From CAIKBL01 sp964555355 (GTDB taxonomy: Bacteria; Pseudomonadota; Gammaproteobacteria; Ga0077536), in NCBI GenBank assembly GCA_964555355.1, contig CAZKRY010000022.1, positions 1-64,000 of the forward strand: a stretch of DNA of 64,000 nucleotides. Direction: 5' to 3'. The position numbers and the translations under genes were made by a program. The number at the start of each line of letters is the position of its first letter. Within the stretch, counting starts at the first letter, position 1. The notes under the pieces are model-generated. The model was given only the letters and a program-made list of their open reading frames with translations, made no database searches and was not told where the DNA came from. Of this stretch, positions 52,763 through 61,846 are shown piece by piece.

Positions 52763-53578
52763 TCAGCCGCGTAGGCCGAGCACGTCCTGCATATCGTATA
52801 ACCCGGGACCTTGCGTACGCAGCCAGTGCGCCGCGCGCAACGCGCCGCGCGCGAAGGTTGCGCGGTTTTCCGCCTTATGCGTGATTTCAATCCGCTCCCC
52901 GGCGCCGGCGAACAGTACGGTGTGATCGCCCACGATTTCACCGGCACGGACCGTGGCGAAACCAATGGTTTTGCGGTCGCGCGGGCCGATTTGGCCCTGC
53001 CGGCCATACACCGCGTCGGTGGTCAAATCACGGTGCAAAGCGCGCGCGACGACTTCGCCCATGCGCAACGCCGTGCCGGACGGCGCGTCTACCTTATGCC
53101 GATGGTGCGCCTCGATGATTTCCACATCAAATTCGTCGCCGAGCACGGAGGCGGCGAGTTCGAGCAGCTTGAAACAAAGATTAACGCCGACACTCATGTT
53201 CGGCGCCCATACGATCCCGACGGTACACGCTGCCGCTTCAATCACCGCACGTTGCGCACCGCTCATGCCGGTGGTGCCAATGACAATGCCTCGCCTGTTG
53301 GCGGCACAAAATTCAAGATGCTCGAGCGTCGCTGTCGGCGCGGTAAAATCGACCAGCACGTCAAATTCGCTGGCGGCGAGCGTCGTTGTCAGCGGTACGC
53401 CAAGCGCCGCTCCGCCCGCCACCACCCCGGCATCTTGTCCGAGCAAGGGACAATCGGCCCGTTCAAAGGCAGCGGTAACGGTTAGCGTTCCACCGCTCGC
53501 CGCCGCGAGTTCAATTAATGTCCGGCCCATCCGACCGGCGGCGCCGGCGATCGCGACTTTCGTAGTGGCAGCGCCCAT
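52763..53578 (-). CDS. dapB: 4-hydroxy-tetrahydrodipicolinate reductase
   Basis: NAD(P)H reduction step of lysine/diaminopimelate synthesis. 271 residues: VAIAGAAGRMGRTL Rossmann loop (8-21), GIVIGTTGMSGAQ, and the catalytic HRHKVDAPSGTAL near residue 160. It follows dnaJ by 12 bases, the classic dnaK-dnaJ-dapB order, and is the last gene before the sigma/anti-sigma insertion. Confidence 0.97.
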   Translation of the reverse strand: MGAATTKVAIAGAAGRMGRTLIELAAASGGTLTVTAAFERADCPLLGQDAGVVAGGAALGVPLTTTLAASEFDVLVDFTAPTATLEHLEFCAANRRGIVIGTTGMSGAQRAVIEAAACTVGIVWAPNMSVGVNLCFKLLELAASVLGDEFDVEIIEAHHRHKVDAPSGTALRMGEVVARALHRDLTTDAVYGRQGQIGPRDRKTIGFATVRAGEIVGDHTVLFAGAGERIEITHKAENRATFARGALRAAHWLRTQGPGLYDMQDVLGLRG

Positions 53579-53590
53579 GGGCCGAATCCT

Positions 53591-54727
53591 CTAAGAAAAC
53601 TTCATATCGTCAAAGAATTTCTTCACCCCATCTAGCCACGAAGTGGCGCGCGGGGTGTGGCGCTCGGTCCCTTCGGCCAGGGCATCACCAAACGCCCGCA
53701 GCAAATCTTTTTGATGCTTGGAGAGATTGACTGGGGTTTCGACCGACACACGGCAGATAAGATCGCCCACCGCACCGCCACGTACCGAGCGCACGCCTTT
53801 GCCCCGCAGCCGAAACATCTTGCCGCTCTGGGTTTCGGCGGGGATCTTAAGCACCACGCGGCCTTCGAGCGTCGGCACTTCAATTTCGCCGCCTAGCGTG
53901 GCCGAAACAAAATCGATCGGCACCTCCGAATAGAGATCGTTGCCCTCGCGCGTGAAGATATTGTGCTCGCGCACGACCACATTGACATATAGGTCGCCCG
54001 CCGGCCCACCGTTCTGCCCGGTTTCGCCCTCGCCGCCCAAACGAATGCGGTCGCCGGAGTCGACCCCGCCCGGCACTTTGACTGAAATGGTCTTATGACC
54101 ACGCCCCTTGCCCGACCCACCGCACGCGCCGCACGGATCGCGCACGGTTTTGCCTTTGCCGCGGCAACTCGGGCAAGTTTGTTGAACCGAAAAAAACCCT
54201 TGCTGCATTCGTACTTGCCCGGCGCCGTGGCAGGTGCCACAGGTATCTGGACTCGCGCGCGAGCGGCTGCCGCTGCCTTCGCAGACTTCGCATTTAATGA
54301 CCGTGGGCACACGGATTTTGACTTCGGTGCCGCGCACCGCGTCTTCTAGCGACAGTTCCAGGTCGTACCGAAGGTCGCTCCCGCGATAGGCGCGATTGGA
54401 CTGCCGTCCACCGCCACCCCCAAAAATATCGCCGAACACCGAGTCGAAAATATCGCTAAAGCCCCCCGCACCACCAAAGCCGCCGGCACCCGTCGCCGAT
54501 GGGTCGACCCCGGCGTGGCCAAACTGATCGTAGGCCGCGCGTTTGCGCTGATCGCTTAAGACCTCGAACGCTTCTTTTGCTTCTTTGAACGATTCTTCGG
54601 AGGCGGCATCGTCGGGATTGCGGTCCGGATGGAATTTCATCGCCAAGCGCCGATACGCCTTTTTGAGATCGGCTTCGGACGCGTCGCGTTTAACGCCCAA
54701 TACTTCGTAGTAGTCTCGCTTGGCCAT
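53591..54727 (-). CDS. dnaJ: Chaperone protein DnaJ
   Basis: Hsp40 co-chaperone that stimulates DnaK ATPase. 378 residues: J domain with HPD (MKFHPDRNPDD, about 31-41), Gly/Phe-rich region (about 75-110), four CXXCXGXG zinc modules (CEVCEGSG, CGTCHGAG, CPSCRGKG, CGACGGSG), and the C-terminal substrate-binding domain. Follows dnaK after about 107 bases that include a strong hairpin. Confidence 0.98.
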   Translation of the reverse strand: MAKRDYYEVLGVKRDASEADLKKAYRRLAMKFHPDRNPDDAASEESFKEAKEAFEVLSDQRKRAAYDQFGHAGVDPSATGAGGFGGAGGFSDIFDSVFGDIFGGGGGRQSNRAYRGSDLRYDLELSLEDAVRGTEVKIRVPTVIKCEVCEGSGSRSRASPDTCGTCHGAGQVRMQQGFFSVQQTCPSCRGKGKTVRDPCGACGGSGKGRGHKTISVKVPGGVDSGDRIRLGGEGETGQNGGPAGDLYVNVVVREHNIFTREGNDLYSEVPIDFVSATLGGEIEVPTLEGRVVLKIPAETQSGKMFRLRGKGVRSVRGGAVGDLICRVSVETPVNLSKHQKDLLRAFGDALAEGTERHTPRATSWLDGVKKFFDDMKFS

Positions 54728-54803
54728 CCGCGCTGTTGCTCACCTTACACGCAAAGCGGCCCGCTACGGGGGATCCCCGTTCGGGCCGGCTCGATTGAGG
54801 AAA

Positions 54804-54827
54804 TCGGCGCGGGCACGCCCGCGCCGA
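54804..54827. other. Strong hairpin between dnaK and dnaJ
   Basis: TCGGCGCGGGC, two bases, GCCCGCGCCGA is a perfect 11-base inverted repeat eight bases past the dnaK stop; on the minus strand it is followed by TTTCC. It may be a partial terminator or an mRNA-stability element that lowers dnaJ relative to dnaK, as known for this operon in other bacteria. Confidence 0.6.
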
Positions 54828-54834
54828 ACCGCTA

Positions 54835-56757
54835 TTACTTTTCTTTCACTTCTTCAAAATCGGCATCGACGACATTACCCGACTCACCGCCTGCGTTATC
54901 GTTCGGCGCTTGCCCGCCGGCCGCGCCGGCATTGGCCTGTTCCGCCTGATACGCGCGCTGCGCGAGTTTACCCGATAGCTCTCCCAGCTGTTGGGTCTTA
55001 CGCTCGATGTCTTCCTGATTGTCGGTTTTGACCGCCGCGCGCAGCGCTTCAATCGCGGCTTCAATGTCTTTGCGCTCCTGCGCTTCGACCTTGTCGCCGA
55101 GATCGTCCAGCGATTTCTTTGATGCATGCATCAGCCCATCCGCCTGGTTGCGCGCGTTGACGAGCGCGTGGAATTTGCGGTCTTCCTCGGCATGCGCCTC
55201 GGCGTCTTTGACCATGCGCTGGATCTCGTCATCCGAGAGACCGCTTGACGCCTTGATGATGATCGACTGCTGCTTGCCAGTCGCTTTATCTTTTGCCGAC
55301 ACATTCAAGATGCCGTTGGCATCGATGTCAAAAGTCACCTCAACCTGCGGCACGCCCCTTGGCGCCGGCGGAATTTCGCTCAAGTCAAAGCGGCCAAGCG
55401 ATTTATTCGCCGCCGCTTGCTCGCGTTCGCCTTGCAGTACGTGCACGGTGACCGCCGTTTGATTGTCGTCGGCGGTGGAAAACACCTGCTGCGCCTTGGT
55501 CGGGATGGTGGTGTTCTTTTCGATGAGCTTAGTCATGACCCCACCCAGCGTTTCAATGCCGAGCGATAAAGGAGTCACATCGAGCAGTAACACGTCTTTG
55601 ACGTCGCCCCCCAATACCCCGCCTTGGATCGCCGCGCCAACCGCCACGGCTTCGTCGGCGTTGACGTCTTTGCGCGGCTCGCGACCGAAAAACTCTTTGA
55701 CCACATCCTGTACTTTCGGCATGCGGGTTTGTCCACCGACCAAAATGACGTCGTCGATTTCACTCGCCTTGAGGCCCGCGTCTTTCAACGCCACACGGCA
55801 CGGCTCGACCGTGCGCTGAATCAGATCTTCCACCAGTGACTCGAGCTTGCTGCGCGTGATCTTGAGGTTCAAATGCTTTGGGCCCGTCGCATCCGCCGTG
55901 ATGTACGGCAGATTGACGTCCGTTTGTTGGCTGGACGACAGCTCGATCTTGGCTTTTTCAGCGGCTTCTTTCAGACGCTGCAGCGCCAGCGGATCATTGT
56001 GCAGATCGATCCCTTGATCTTTTTTGAACTCGGCCGCGAGGTAGTCGATCAAACGTAGATCGAAGTCTTCGCCGCCCAAGAAGGTGTCACCGTTGGTCGA
56101 TAGCACTTCGAACTGATGCTCGCCGTCGACTTCGGCGATTTCGATGATCGAAATATCGAAAGTCCCGCCGCCCAAATCGTAAACGGCGATCTTGGCGTCG
56201 CCCTGGCGCTTATCCATGCCAAAGGCGAGCGCGGCGGCGGTCGGCTCATTGATGATTCGTTTGACTTCAAGGCCGGCGATGCGTCCAGCGTCCTTAGTGG
56301 CCTGGCGTTGCGAGTCGTTGAAGTAAGCTGGCACCGTAATGACCGCTTCTTTGACCTCTTCGCCAAGATAATCCTCGGCGGTCTTTTTCATCTTCATCAA
56401 CACGCGCGCGGAGACTTCCGGTGGTGCCATCTTCTTGCCCTTGGCTTCCACCCACGCGTCGCCGTTACTCGCGCCGACGATTTTGTAGGGCACCATGTTG
56501 ATATCGCGTTGAACGACATCGTCTTTGAACTTACGACCGATAAGGCGTTTCACCGCAAAGAGCGTGTTGTGCGGATTGGTCACGGCCTGGCGTTTGGCCG
56601 ATTGACCAACCAACACTTCGTCATCGTTGCCAAAGGCGACGATCGACGGCGTGGTGCGCGCGCCCTCGCTGTTCTCGATGACTTTGGGCTTGCCGCCCTC
56701 CAGCACCGCCACGCAGGAGTTGGTGGTCCCAAGGTCGATTCCGATAATTCTTCCCAT
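54835..56757 (-). CDS. dnaK: Chaperone protein DnaK
   Basis: Hsp70. 640 residues: ATPase domain with IGIDLGTTNSCVAVLEGG at the N-terminus, IAVYDLGGGTFDISIIEI and ILVGGQTRMPKV, then the substrate-binding domain and a Gly/Ala-rich tail ending in VVDADFEEVKEK, the conserved C-terminus. Preceded by an RpoH-type promoter at 56821-56848. Part of grpE-dnaK-dnaJ. Confidence 0.99.
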   Translation of the reverse strand: MGRIIGIDLGTTNSCVAVLEGGKPKVIENSEGARTTPSIVAFGNDDEVLVGQSAKRQAVTNPHNTLFAVKRLIGRKFKDDVVQRDINMVPYKIVGASNGDAWVEAKGKKMAPPEVSARVLMKMKKTAEDYLGEEVKEAVITVPAYFNDSQRQATKDAGRIAGLEVKRIINEPTAAALAFGMDKRQGDAKIAVYDLGGGTFDISIIEIAEVDGEHQFEVLSTNGDTFLGGEDFDLRLIDYLAAEFKKDQGIDLHNDPLALQRLKEAAEKAKIELSSSQQTDVNLPYITADATGPKHLNLKITRSKLESLVEDLIQRTVEPCRVALKDAGLKASEIDDVILVGGQTRMPKVQDVVKEFFGREPRKDVNADEAVAVGAAIQGGVLGGDVKDVLLLDVTPLSLGIETLGGVMTKLIEKNTTIPTKAQQVFSTADDNQTAVTVHVLQGEREQAAANKSLGRFDLSEIPPAPRGVPQVEVTFDIDANGILNVSAKDKATGKQQSIIIKASSGLSDDEIQRMVKDAEAHAEEDRKFHALVNARNQADGLMHASKKSLDDLGDKVEAQERKDIEAAIEALRAAVKTDNQEDIERKTQQLGELSGKLAQRAYQAEQANAGAAGGQAPNDNAGGESGNVVDADFEEVKEK

Positions 56758-56820
56758 GACTTAAACCTTTCTTAATCGATTGCGCGGCGGCGTTAGGCCG
56801 CCTCGGATACTTGCTGGTGA

Positions 56821-56848
56821 ATATGGGGACACGCGGCGGATTCTCAAG
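56821..56848 (-). promoter_or_regulatory. RpoH (sigma-32) type heat-shock promoter of dnaK
   Basis: Minus strand -35 CTTGAG (56848-56843), 14-base spacer, -10 CCCCATAT (56828-56821), about 64 bases before the dnaK ATG. It differs from the sigma-32 consensus CTTGAA-N-CCCCATNT by one base. It gives dnaK-dnaJ a promoter separate from that of grpE. Confidence 0.85.
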
Positions 56849-56893
56849 TCCAATCGCCCTAACTTGCGGCAGCGGCGCTGCTGCAACGCGGCG

Positions 56894-57433
56894 TTAGGAT
56901 GCCTTGGCGACAATTACCATGGCCGGGCGAATCAAACGGTCGTTGAGCGCATACCCCTTCTGTAACACCCGGAGCACGGTGCCCGGCTCGACGGTTTCAC
57001 TCGGCTCGGCCATAACTGCCTGATGCTGCTCCGGATCGAACCGGTCGTCCTGGGGATTCACCACCGCCACCCCGACTTTATCCAGCACGCCATTAAAAAG
57101 CTGCTGCGTAAGTGCCATGCCTTCTTGTAACGACTTGATTTCCGTGGCGGTTTGCGCGGCGTCGCAGCCAAGATCGAGGCTGTCTTTCACGGGCAACAAG
57201 GCGTCGATGAATTTGTCTAGGCCGTATTTGTGCGCGGCTTCGACATCGCGTTGCGCACGTTTGCGAACATTGTCCATTTCCGCCCGCGCGCGGAGCGCGT
57301 CTTCCCGCAGCTTGTCCATTTCAAGCTTCATGGTTTCAATCGTCTCGCGCAGCGCGGCGACGGTCGTGGCGTCATCCGAGGCGGTGAGGTTCGCGGCATC
57401 CGCCGGCGTCACGCTAGTTTCTGCTTCGTTCAC
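56894..57433 (-). CDS. grpE: Nucleotide exchange factor GrpE
   Basis: Exchanges ADP for ATP on DnaK. 179 residues from GTG 57433, which has AGGGA five bases upstream; a longer frame opens at TTG 57451. Long coiled coil (about 25-90), RKRAQRDVEAAHKYGLDKFIDALLPVKDSL, and C-terminal beta domain ending in VLRVLQKGYALNDRLIRPAMVIVA. Preceded by a sigma-32-type promoter. Confidence 0.96.
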   Translation of the reverse strand: MNEAETSVTPADAANLTASDDATTVAALRETIETMKLEMDKLREDALRARAEMDNVRKRAQRDVEAAHKYGLDKFIDALLPVKDSLDLGCDAAQTATEIKSLQEGMALTQQLFNGVLDKVGVAVVNPQDDRFDPEQHQAVMAEPSETVEPGTVLRVLQKGYALNDRLIRPAMVIVAKAS

Positions 57434-57506
57434 GGCATTCCCTATAGTCAAAGTTCAAGACTTCCATCGGCGCCCTGTGGCGCGATAGCCAAAGTTGAGT
57501 CGGGTG

Positions 57507-57534
57507 ATATGGGGCTTAGCGCGACGAATTCAAG
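57507..57534 (-). promoter_or_regulatory. RpoH (sigma-32) type heat-shock promoter of grpE
   Basis: Minus strand -35 CTTGAA (57534-57529), 14-base spacer, -10 CCCCATAT (57514-57507): a full match to the conserved sigma-32 bases, 73 bases before the grpE GTG. It overlaps the last codons of hrcA. No CIRCE inverted repeat is visible nearby. Confidence 0.88.
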
Positions 57535-58571
57535 GCCGAGGTAAGCATTTTAGCGGTCAGGTCCACGATGGGGATGACGCGCTCATAGGGCATTCGAGTC
57601 GGCCCAATGACCCCAAGCACGCCCAAAATTTCGCCATCGTCACCATAAGTCGACGTCACGATGCTGCAATCGTCAAAGGCTTCGTAGCCGGCTTCTTCGC
57701 CGATAAAAATCTGCACCCCGTTGGCGCCGAGCGCTTGCTCCAGCAGATGCAAGATGTCGCGCTTGCGGCTGAATGCTTCGAACAGATTGCGGAGCTTTTC
57801 CAAGTCCGATAGCTCGTTGATCTCCATCAAGTTCGTCTGCCCGGCGAGCACATAGTCCTTACCTGGGTCTTCTTCGGAAAACGCCTGCTGGGCCATGTCG
57901 ATGACGGTCGCCATCATGCGGTTCATTTCGTCGCGCGTGGCGTTCATATCAGCCAACAATTCGCGTTTCACTTGGCGGATGTCACGACCGGCAAAGGCGG
58001 AATTCAAGTAATTGGCGGCTTCCGTGAGTTCCGACGCGCTGTAACGTCGCGCCGTTTTGATAATCCGGTTTTGTACTTCGCGGTCGTTGATGACAACAAT
58101 AACGAGCACACGATTATCGTTCAGCGGCAGGAATTCAACCTGGCGTAATGCCTTGTATTCCACCTTAGGCAACATGACAAGGCCCGCGAACTTCGTGACG
58201 TCCGACAGTAGGCTCGAAGTCTTTTCGAGCAACCGGCGCAGATCCGTTTCCTGCCGCACGCCGTCCAATAATCGCTGCATTTCCGCCGTCGGGGGTTGCC
58301 GGTAAGTCAACATGCTGTCGACGAAAAAACGGTATCCGCGCACGGTTGGGACGCGGCCGGCGGAGGTGTGCGGCGAGCGGATCAAGCCTAAATCTTCCAG
58401 ATCCGCCATGACATTGCGGATCGTCGCGGGGCTTAAATCGAACCTGGCTTCACGCGCCAGCGTACGCGAACCGACAGGTTGACCATCGGCGATGTACCGT
58501 TCCACTAAGGCTTTGAACAGATATTGCGCCCGCTCGTTGAGTTCAATACCGTGCAAATGTTGCTCAGCCAT
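57516..58571 (-). CDS. hrcA: Heat-inducible transcription repressor HrcA
   Basis: Repressor that binds CIRCE elements and is controlled by GroEL in other bacteria. 351 residues from ATG 58571 (MAEQHLHGIELNERAQYLFK): N-terminal winged helix with VGSRTLAREARFDLSPATIRNVMADLE, then the HrcA dimerisation domain ending GVIGPTRMPYERVIPIVDLTA. A 40-residue longer frame is not conserved. No CIRCE is found next to hrcA, grpE or dnaK; its targets probably lie elsewhere, for example at groESL. Confidence 0.95.
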   Translation of the reverse strand: MAEQHLHGIELNERAQYLFKALVERYIADGQPVGSRTLAREARFDLSPATIRNVMADLEDLGLIRSPHTSAGRVPTVRGYRFFVDSMLTYRQPPTAEMQRLLDGVRQETDLRRLLEKTSSLLSDVTKFAGLVMLPKVEYKALRQVEFLPLNDNRVLVIVVINDREVQNRIIKTARRYSASELTEAANYLNSAFAGRDIRQVKRELLADMNATRDEMNRMMATVIDMAQQAFSEEDPGKDYVLAGQTNLMEINELSDLEKLRNLFEAFSRKRDILHLLEQALGANGVQIFIGEEAGYEAFDDCSIVTSTYGDDGEILGVLGVIGPTRMPYERVIPIVDLTAKMLTSALNSSR

Positions 58572-58605
58572 GCGCTGATGTTCGCGAAAAAGTTGAGTGG
58601 ACTGG

Positions 58606-58634
58606 AATCTAACACCGCCACCCTGGGCTTGCAA
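58606..58634 (-). promoter_or_regulatory. Candidate sigma-70 promoter of hrcA
   Basis: Minus strand -35 TTGCAA (58634-58629), 17 bases, -10 TAGATT (58611-58606), 35 bases before the hrcA ATG. Spacing is optimal; both boxes have two mismatches. Confidence 0.45.
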
Positions 58635-58731
58635 AAGCGGCCGCGGGATATTGTGGGAATGCCGGACATTGTTAACCGCGATTACCGCCATTAGTGGCCG
58701 ATCGTCGCCTTCATAGGAGCGTTGAATAGGC

Positions 58732-59610
58732 GTGTTTCAAAAATTGGGCATTGTCACCAAGGGCGATGAGGGCGCGGTACTCCAGGCGCTGGAGGCGATC
58801 GTCGCGGTACTGCGCGCGCGGCGCACTGATTTCCGCATCGAGGGCCTGCCATCGACAATCTGCGCCGCGCACGGCTACCCCTATGCCGACGCCGCCAACG
58901 TGGTAGCAGCGCGCGATTTGATCGTAGCCGTTGGCGGCGACGGCACGTTGTTGCGGGCGGCCCAGCTTGCGTTTCCGCTGAATGTGCCACTGCTCGGAAT
59001 AAATTTAGGTCGCTTAGGATTTTTGGCCGATCTAGCGTTGCAAGACATCGCCACCGGCCTCGGCGCCATTCTTGACGGCGCCTACGCCGCCGAGGAGCGC
59101 TTTGTTCTGCGTTGTGAAGTCCGCCGCGGTGGACGCTTAGTCGCGCAAGCACATGCCTTGAATGATGTGGTGATTCAGCGCTGGAACACCACGCGGCTCA
59201 TTACGTTGCACACCTATGTCGACGGCTGTTTCGTTCATTCACAACGCGCAGACGGCATGATCGTGGCAACGCCGACTGGATCGACCGCGTATGCGCTCTC
59301 AGGGGGCGGACCCATCCTATCGCCATCGTTGCCGGCGGTGGTATTGGTGCCCATCTGTCCGCATACGCTAACCAACCGCCCGATCGTACTGCCGCATACC
59401 TCAACGATTGAACTTGAAGTTGCCGATGACCGTACCAACGGTGACCACACGCGTGTTATGTGCGATGGCAACACCTTGCCGAGCGTCAAAGTGGGCGACC
59501 GCATTCGTATCACTCGACACGATCAAGTCGTGCGTTTGATTCATCCGGCGAGTCACGATCATTACGCGATCCTGCGCGCCAAACTGCAGTGGGGCCAGGG
59601 ACCGTGCTGA
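58732..59610 (+). CDS. nadK: NAD kinase
   Basis: Phosphorylates NAD to NADP. 292 residues with the GGDGTLLRAAQ motif (about 66-76), LGINLGRLGFL, DGMIVATPTGSTAYALSGGGPI and the NE/D-type core. GTG 58732 is preceded by AGGAG 12 bases upstream, a rather long spacing. The recN start lies inside its end. The hrcA gene is divergent; nadK-recN is the usual order. Confidence 0.96.
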   Translation: MFQKLGIVTKGDEGAVLQALEAIVAVLRARRTDFRIEGLPSTICAAHGYPYADAANVVAARDLIVAVGGDGTLLRAAQLAFPLNVPLLGINLGRLGFLADLALQDIATGLGAILDGAYAAEERFVLRCEVRRGGRLVAQAHALNDVVIQRWNTTRLITLHTYVDGCFVHSQRADGMIVATPTGSTAYALSGGGPILSPSLPAVVLVPICPHTLTNRPIVLPHTSTIELEVADDRTNGDHTRVMCDGNTLPSVKVGDRIRITRHDQVVRLIHPASHDHYAILRAKLQWGQGPC

Positions 59611-61253
59611 AAGCCCTGACGATTCAGGATTTGGCGGTAGTTCGTCATCTCGATCTGGAATTTAAGTCAGGGTTGACGGTCATCACCGGCGAAACCGGTG
59701 CCGGCAAATCGATACTGGTCGACGCACTCGGCCTCGTGCTCGGCGATCGCGCCGAGGCGACGCTGGTCCGCGCCGGCGCCACCAAGGCCGTGTTGAGCGC
59801 GTGTTTTGCATTACAGACTTTACCGGCACTCACCGCGTTTCTCACCGAACAGTCGCTGAATGACGGAGAAGAATTGCTGCTGCGTCGGGTCATCGGCGCC
59901 GACGGCCGCTCGCGCGCGTTTTGCAATGAGACGCCGATCACGGCGCAGAGCTTGCGCGAGATCGGCGCCTATCTGGTCGATATCCATGGTCAGCATGAGC
60001 ATCATTCGTTGCTTGAGCGGGCCGTGCAGCGCGCCTTACTCGACGAATTCGGCGCTTACGCATCGCTCTTGCAGGAATGCGCAGAGGCGTATCGCGCATG
60101 GGCCGGCGCGCGCGCGGCGAGCCAACGCCTGACCGCGCAAACCGGTGGCGAAGCGCGTGCGGATTTTTTACGTTTTCAGCTCGACGAGCTCGCGCAAGCG
60201 GGCCTCGCGGCCGACGAATGGAGCCGATTGGAAGGCGAACACCGGCGGCTCGCGAATGCGCAGCGTCTGCAAGCGAGCGCGGACGAAATTGCGCAAAGAT
60301 TGTTTCATGGTGAGCGAAGTGCGGCACGACAGGTGACCTTTGGGGCCACCGCTGCCGCGGAATTAACCACCGTCGATCCACAATGCCGGGAGCTCCAAGA
60401 GCTACTCGAGCAGGCGCGCATCAACTTAGACGAAGCGCAGCATGCGCTTGCGCGTTATCGCTCATCGCTCGCGCAGGACGGCAACCGGGATTTTGCAGAG
60501 ATCGAACGGCGTATCGGCGTGTTACATGACTTGGCGCGCAAACATCGCTGTTCGCCAGATACCTTACTCGACGTGCAGATGCGTTTGCAGACCGAACTCG
60601 ACGATATCGAGAGTTACGCCACACGGTGCGCGGCGTATGCGCAGGAAATTGCGCGTGCGCTGCGTGACTTTCAAGCATCAGCGGAGAAGCTGTCGGGCGC
60701 GCGGCGGGCGGCGGCCGTACAGTTAACCGCGCGCACCAACGAGGTGCTCCACCAGCTCGGCCTGCCACACGCGAGAGTTGAAATTCACTTCGAGCGCGCG
60801 GATGAGCCGCACGCGTATGGCACCGATGAGATTGAGTTCATGGTGAGTACGAATCCCGATCTCCCCCCACGCTCGCTGCGCAAAGTAGCCTCCGGCGGCG
60901 AGCTATCGCGAATTTCGCTCGCCATTCAAGTGGCCACGGCGGACACCGTTCACGTGCCGGTACTGATCTATGACGAAGTCGATAGTGGAATTGGTGGGCG
61001 CGTCGCCACCGTGGTCGGCCAACATTTGGCCGAGATCGCGAAGAATCGCCAAGTCCTGTGCGTGACGCATCTCGCGCAGGTGGCCTCGGCCGGTACGCAT
61101 CATTTATCGATTCAAAAATCGGTCGAGCAAGGATATACGCAGACGTCCGCCGGTTATTTATCGAAGCAGGCGCGCGTCGATGAGATTGCGCGGATGCTGG
61201 GCGGCGCCAGCACCAGTGCCCGCGCACATGCACGTGAGTTACTTGCGGGGTGA
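59604..61253 (+). CDS. recN: DNA repair protein RecN
   Basis: SMC-like ATPase for double-strand break repair. 549 residues from GTG 59604, overlapping the nadK stop. Walker A ITGETGAGKSILVDALGL is near residue 25-42; central coiled coil; ABC signature LRKVASGGELSRISLAI near 430 and Walker B VLIYDEVDSGIGG. The longer frame inside nadK is not real. Confidence 0.96.
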   Translation: MLKALTIQDLAVVRHLDLEFKSGLTVITGETGAGKSILVDALGLVLGDRAEATLVRAGATKAVLSACFALQTLPALTAFLTEQSLNDGEELLLRRVIGADGRSRAFCNETPITAQSLREIGAYLVDIHGQHEHHSLLERAVQRALLDEFGAYASLLQECAEAYRAWAGARAASQRLTAQTGGEARADFLRFQLDELAQAGLAADEWSRLEGEHRRLANAQRLQASADEIAQRLFHGERSAARQVTFGATAAAELTTVDPQCRELQELLEQARINLDEAQHALARYRSSLAQDGNRDFAEIERRIGVLHDLARKHRCSPDTLLDVQMRLQTELDDIESYATRCAAYAQEIARALRDFQASAEKLSGARRAAAVQLTARTNEVLHQLGLPHARVEIHFERADEPHAYGTDEIEFMVSTNPDLPPRSLRKVASGGELSRISLAIQVATADTVHVPVLIYDEVDSGIGGRVATVVGQHLAEIAKNRQVLCVTHLAQVASAGTHHLSIQKSVEQGYTQTSAGYLSKQARVDEIARMLGGASTSARAHARELLAG

Positions 61254-61269
61254 CGCGGTAGATTCCGCG

Positions 61270-61677
61270 TTACTTGGAAGTACCGCGTTTCACGTAGAGG
61301 ACCAAGCTGTGATCGCGCAACTCGAAGCCGTGTTGGGCCGCGATCTCTCGCTGACGCCGTTCGATTTCGTCGTCAAAAAATTCAATGACCTGCCCGGTAT
61401 CGAGACAGACCATGTGATCGTGATGCGGGCCGCGCGCGATCTCGAACACCGCATGCGTGCCATCGAAGTTGTGGCGTTCGACTATGCCGGCGGTCTCGAA
61501 TTGGGTAAGCACGCGATAAACGGTAGCAAGCCCAACGTCCTCGCCCGCATCCAGTAAGGCCCTGTACAGGTCTTCGGCGCTTAAATGCCGATCGCCGCTG
61601 CGCTCGAGGATTTCCAAAATGCGCAGGCGGGGCAAGGTCGCCTTAAGCCCGGCTTTCTTTAATGCAAACGTATCCAC
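61270..61677 (-). CDS. fur: Ferric uptake regulator Fur
   Basis: Iron-responsive repressor. 135 residues from GTG 61677 (GGGAG five bases upstream): winged helix with LRILEILERSGDRHLSAEDLYRAL and VGLATVYRVLTQFE, then the HHDHMVCLDTG metal region. One of the two cysteines of the usual CxxC structural zinc site is threonine (CLDTG), as in Pseudomonas aeruginosa Fur (VCVDTG). Divergent from the BamE-type lipoprotein gene, the normal fur-omlA arrangement. Confidence 0.96.
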   Translation of the reverse strand: MDTFALKKAGLKATLPRLRILEILERSGDRHLSAEDLYRALLDAGEDVGLATVYRVLTQFETAGIVERHNFDGTHAVFEIARGPHHDHMVCLDTGQVIEFFDDEIERRQREIAAQHGFELRDHSLVLYVKRGTSK

Positions 61678-61846
61678 TAACGCTCCCAATCGATTGGCGC
61701 TCCGGCCCGTGCAGGCGAGTTCGCGGCGTTAGGGTCCCTGGGCTATACTGCCGCCAACGCCCTCGCGCGTCTTTGCGCTGGCCAGTGTATCACCATATCT
61801 AACGCCTTAATCCGCTTCGGGCGACTCACTCAACGCTAAAGATCCC

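Noticed and set aside
57435..58731. CIRCE element near hrcA or grpE
   Set aside because: No TTAGCACTC-N9-GAGTGCTAA-like inverted repeat was found; only sigma-32 and sigma-70 type boxes are visible.
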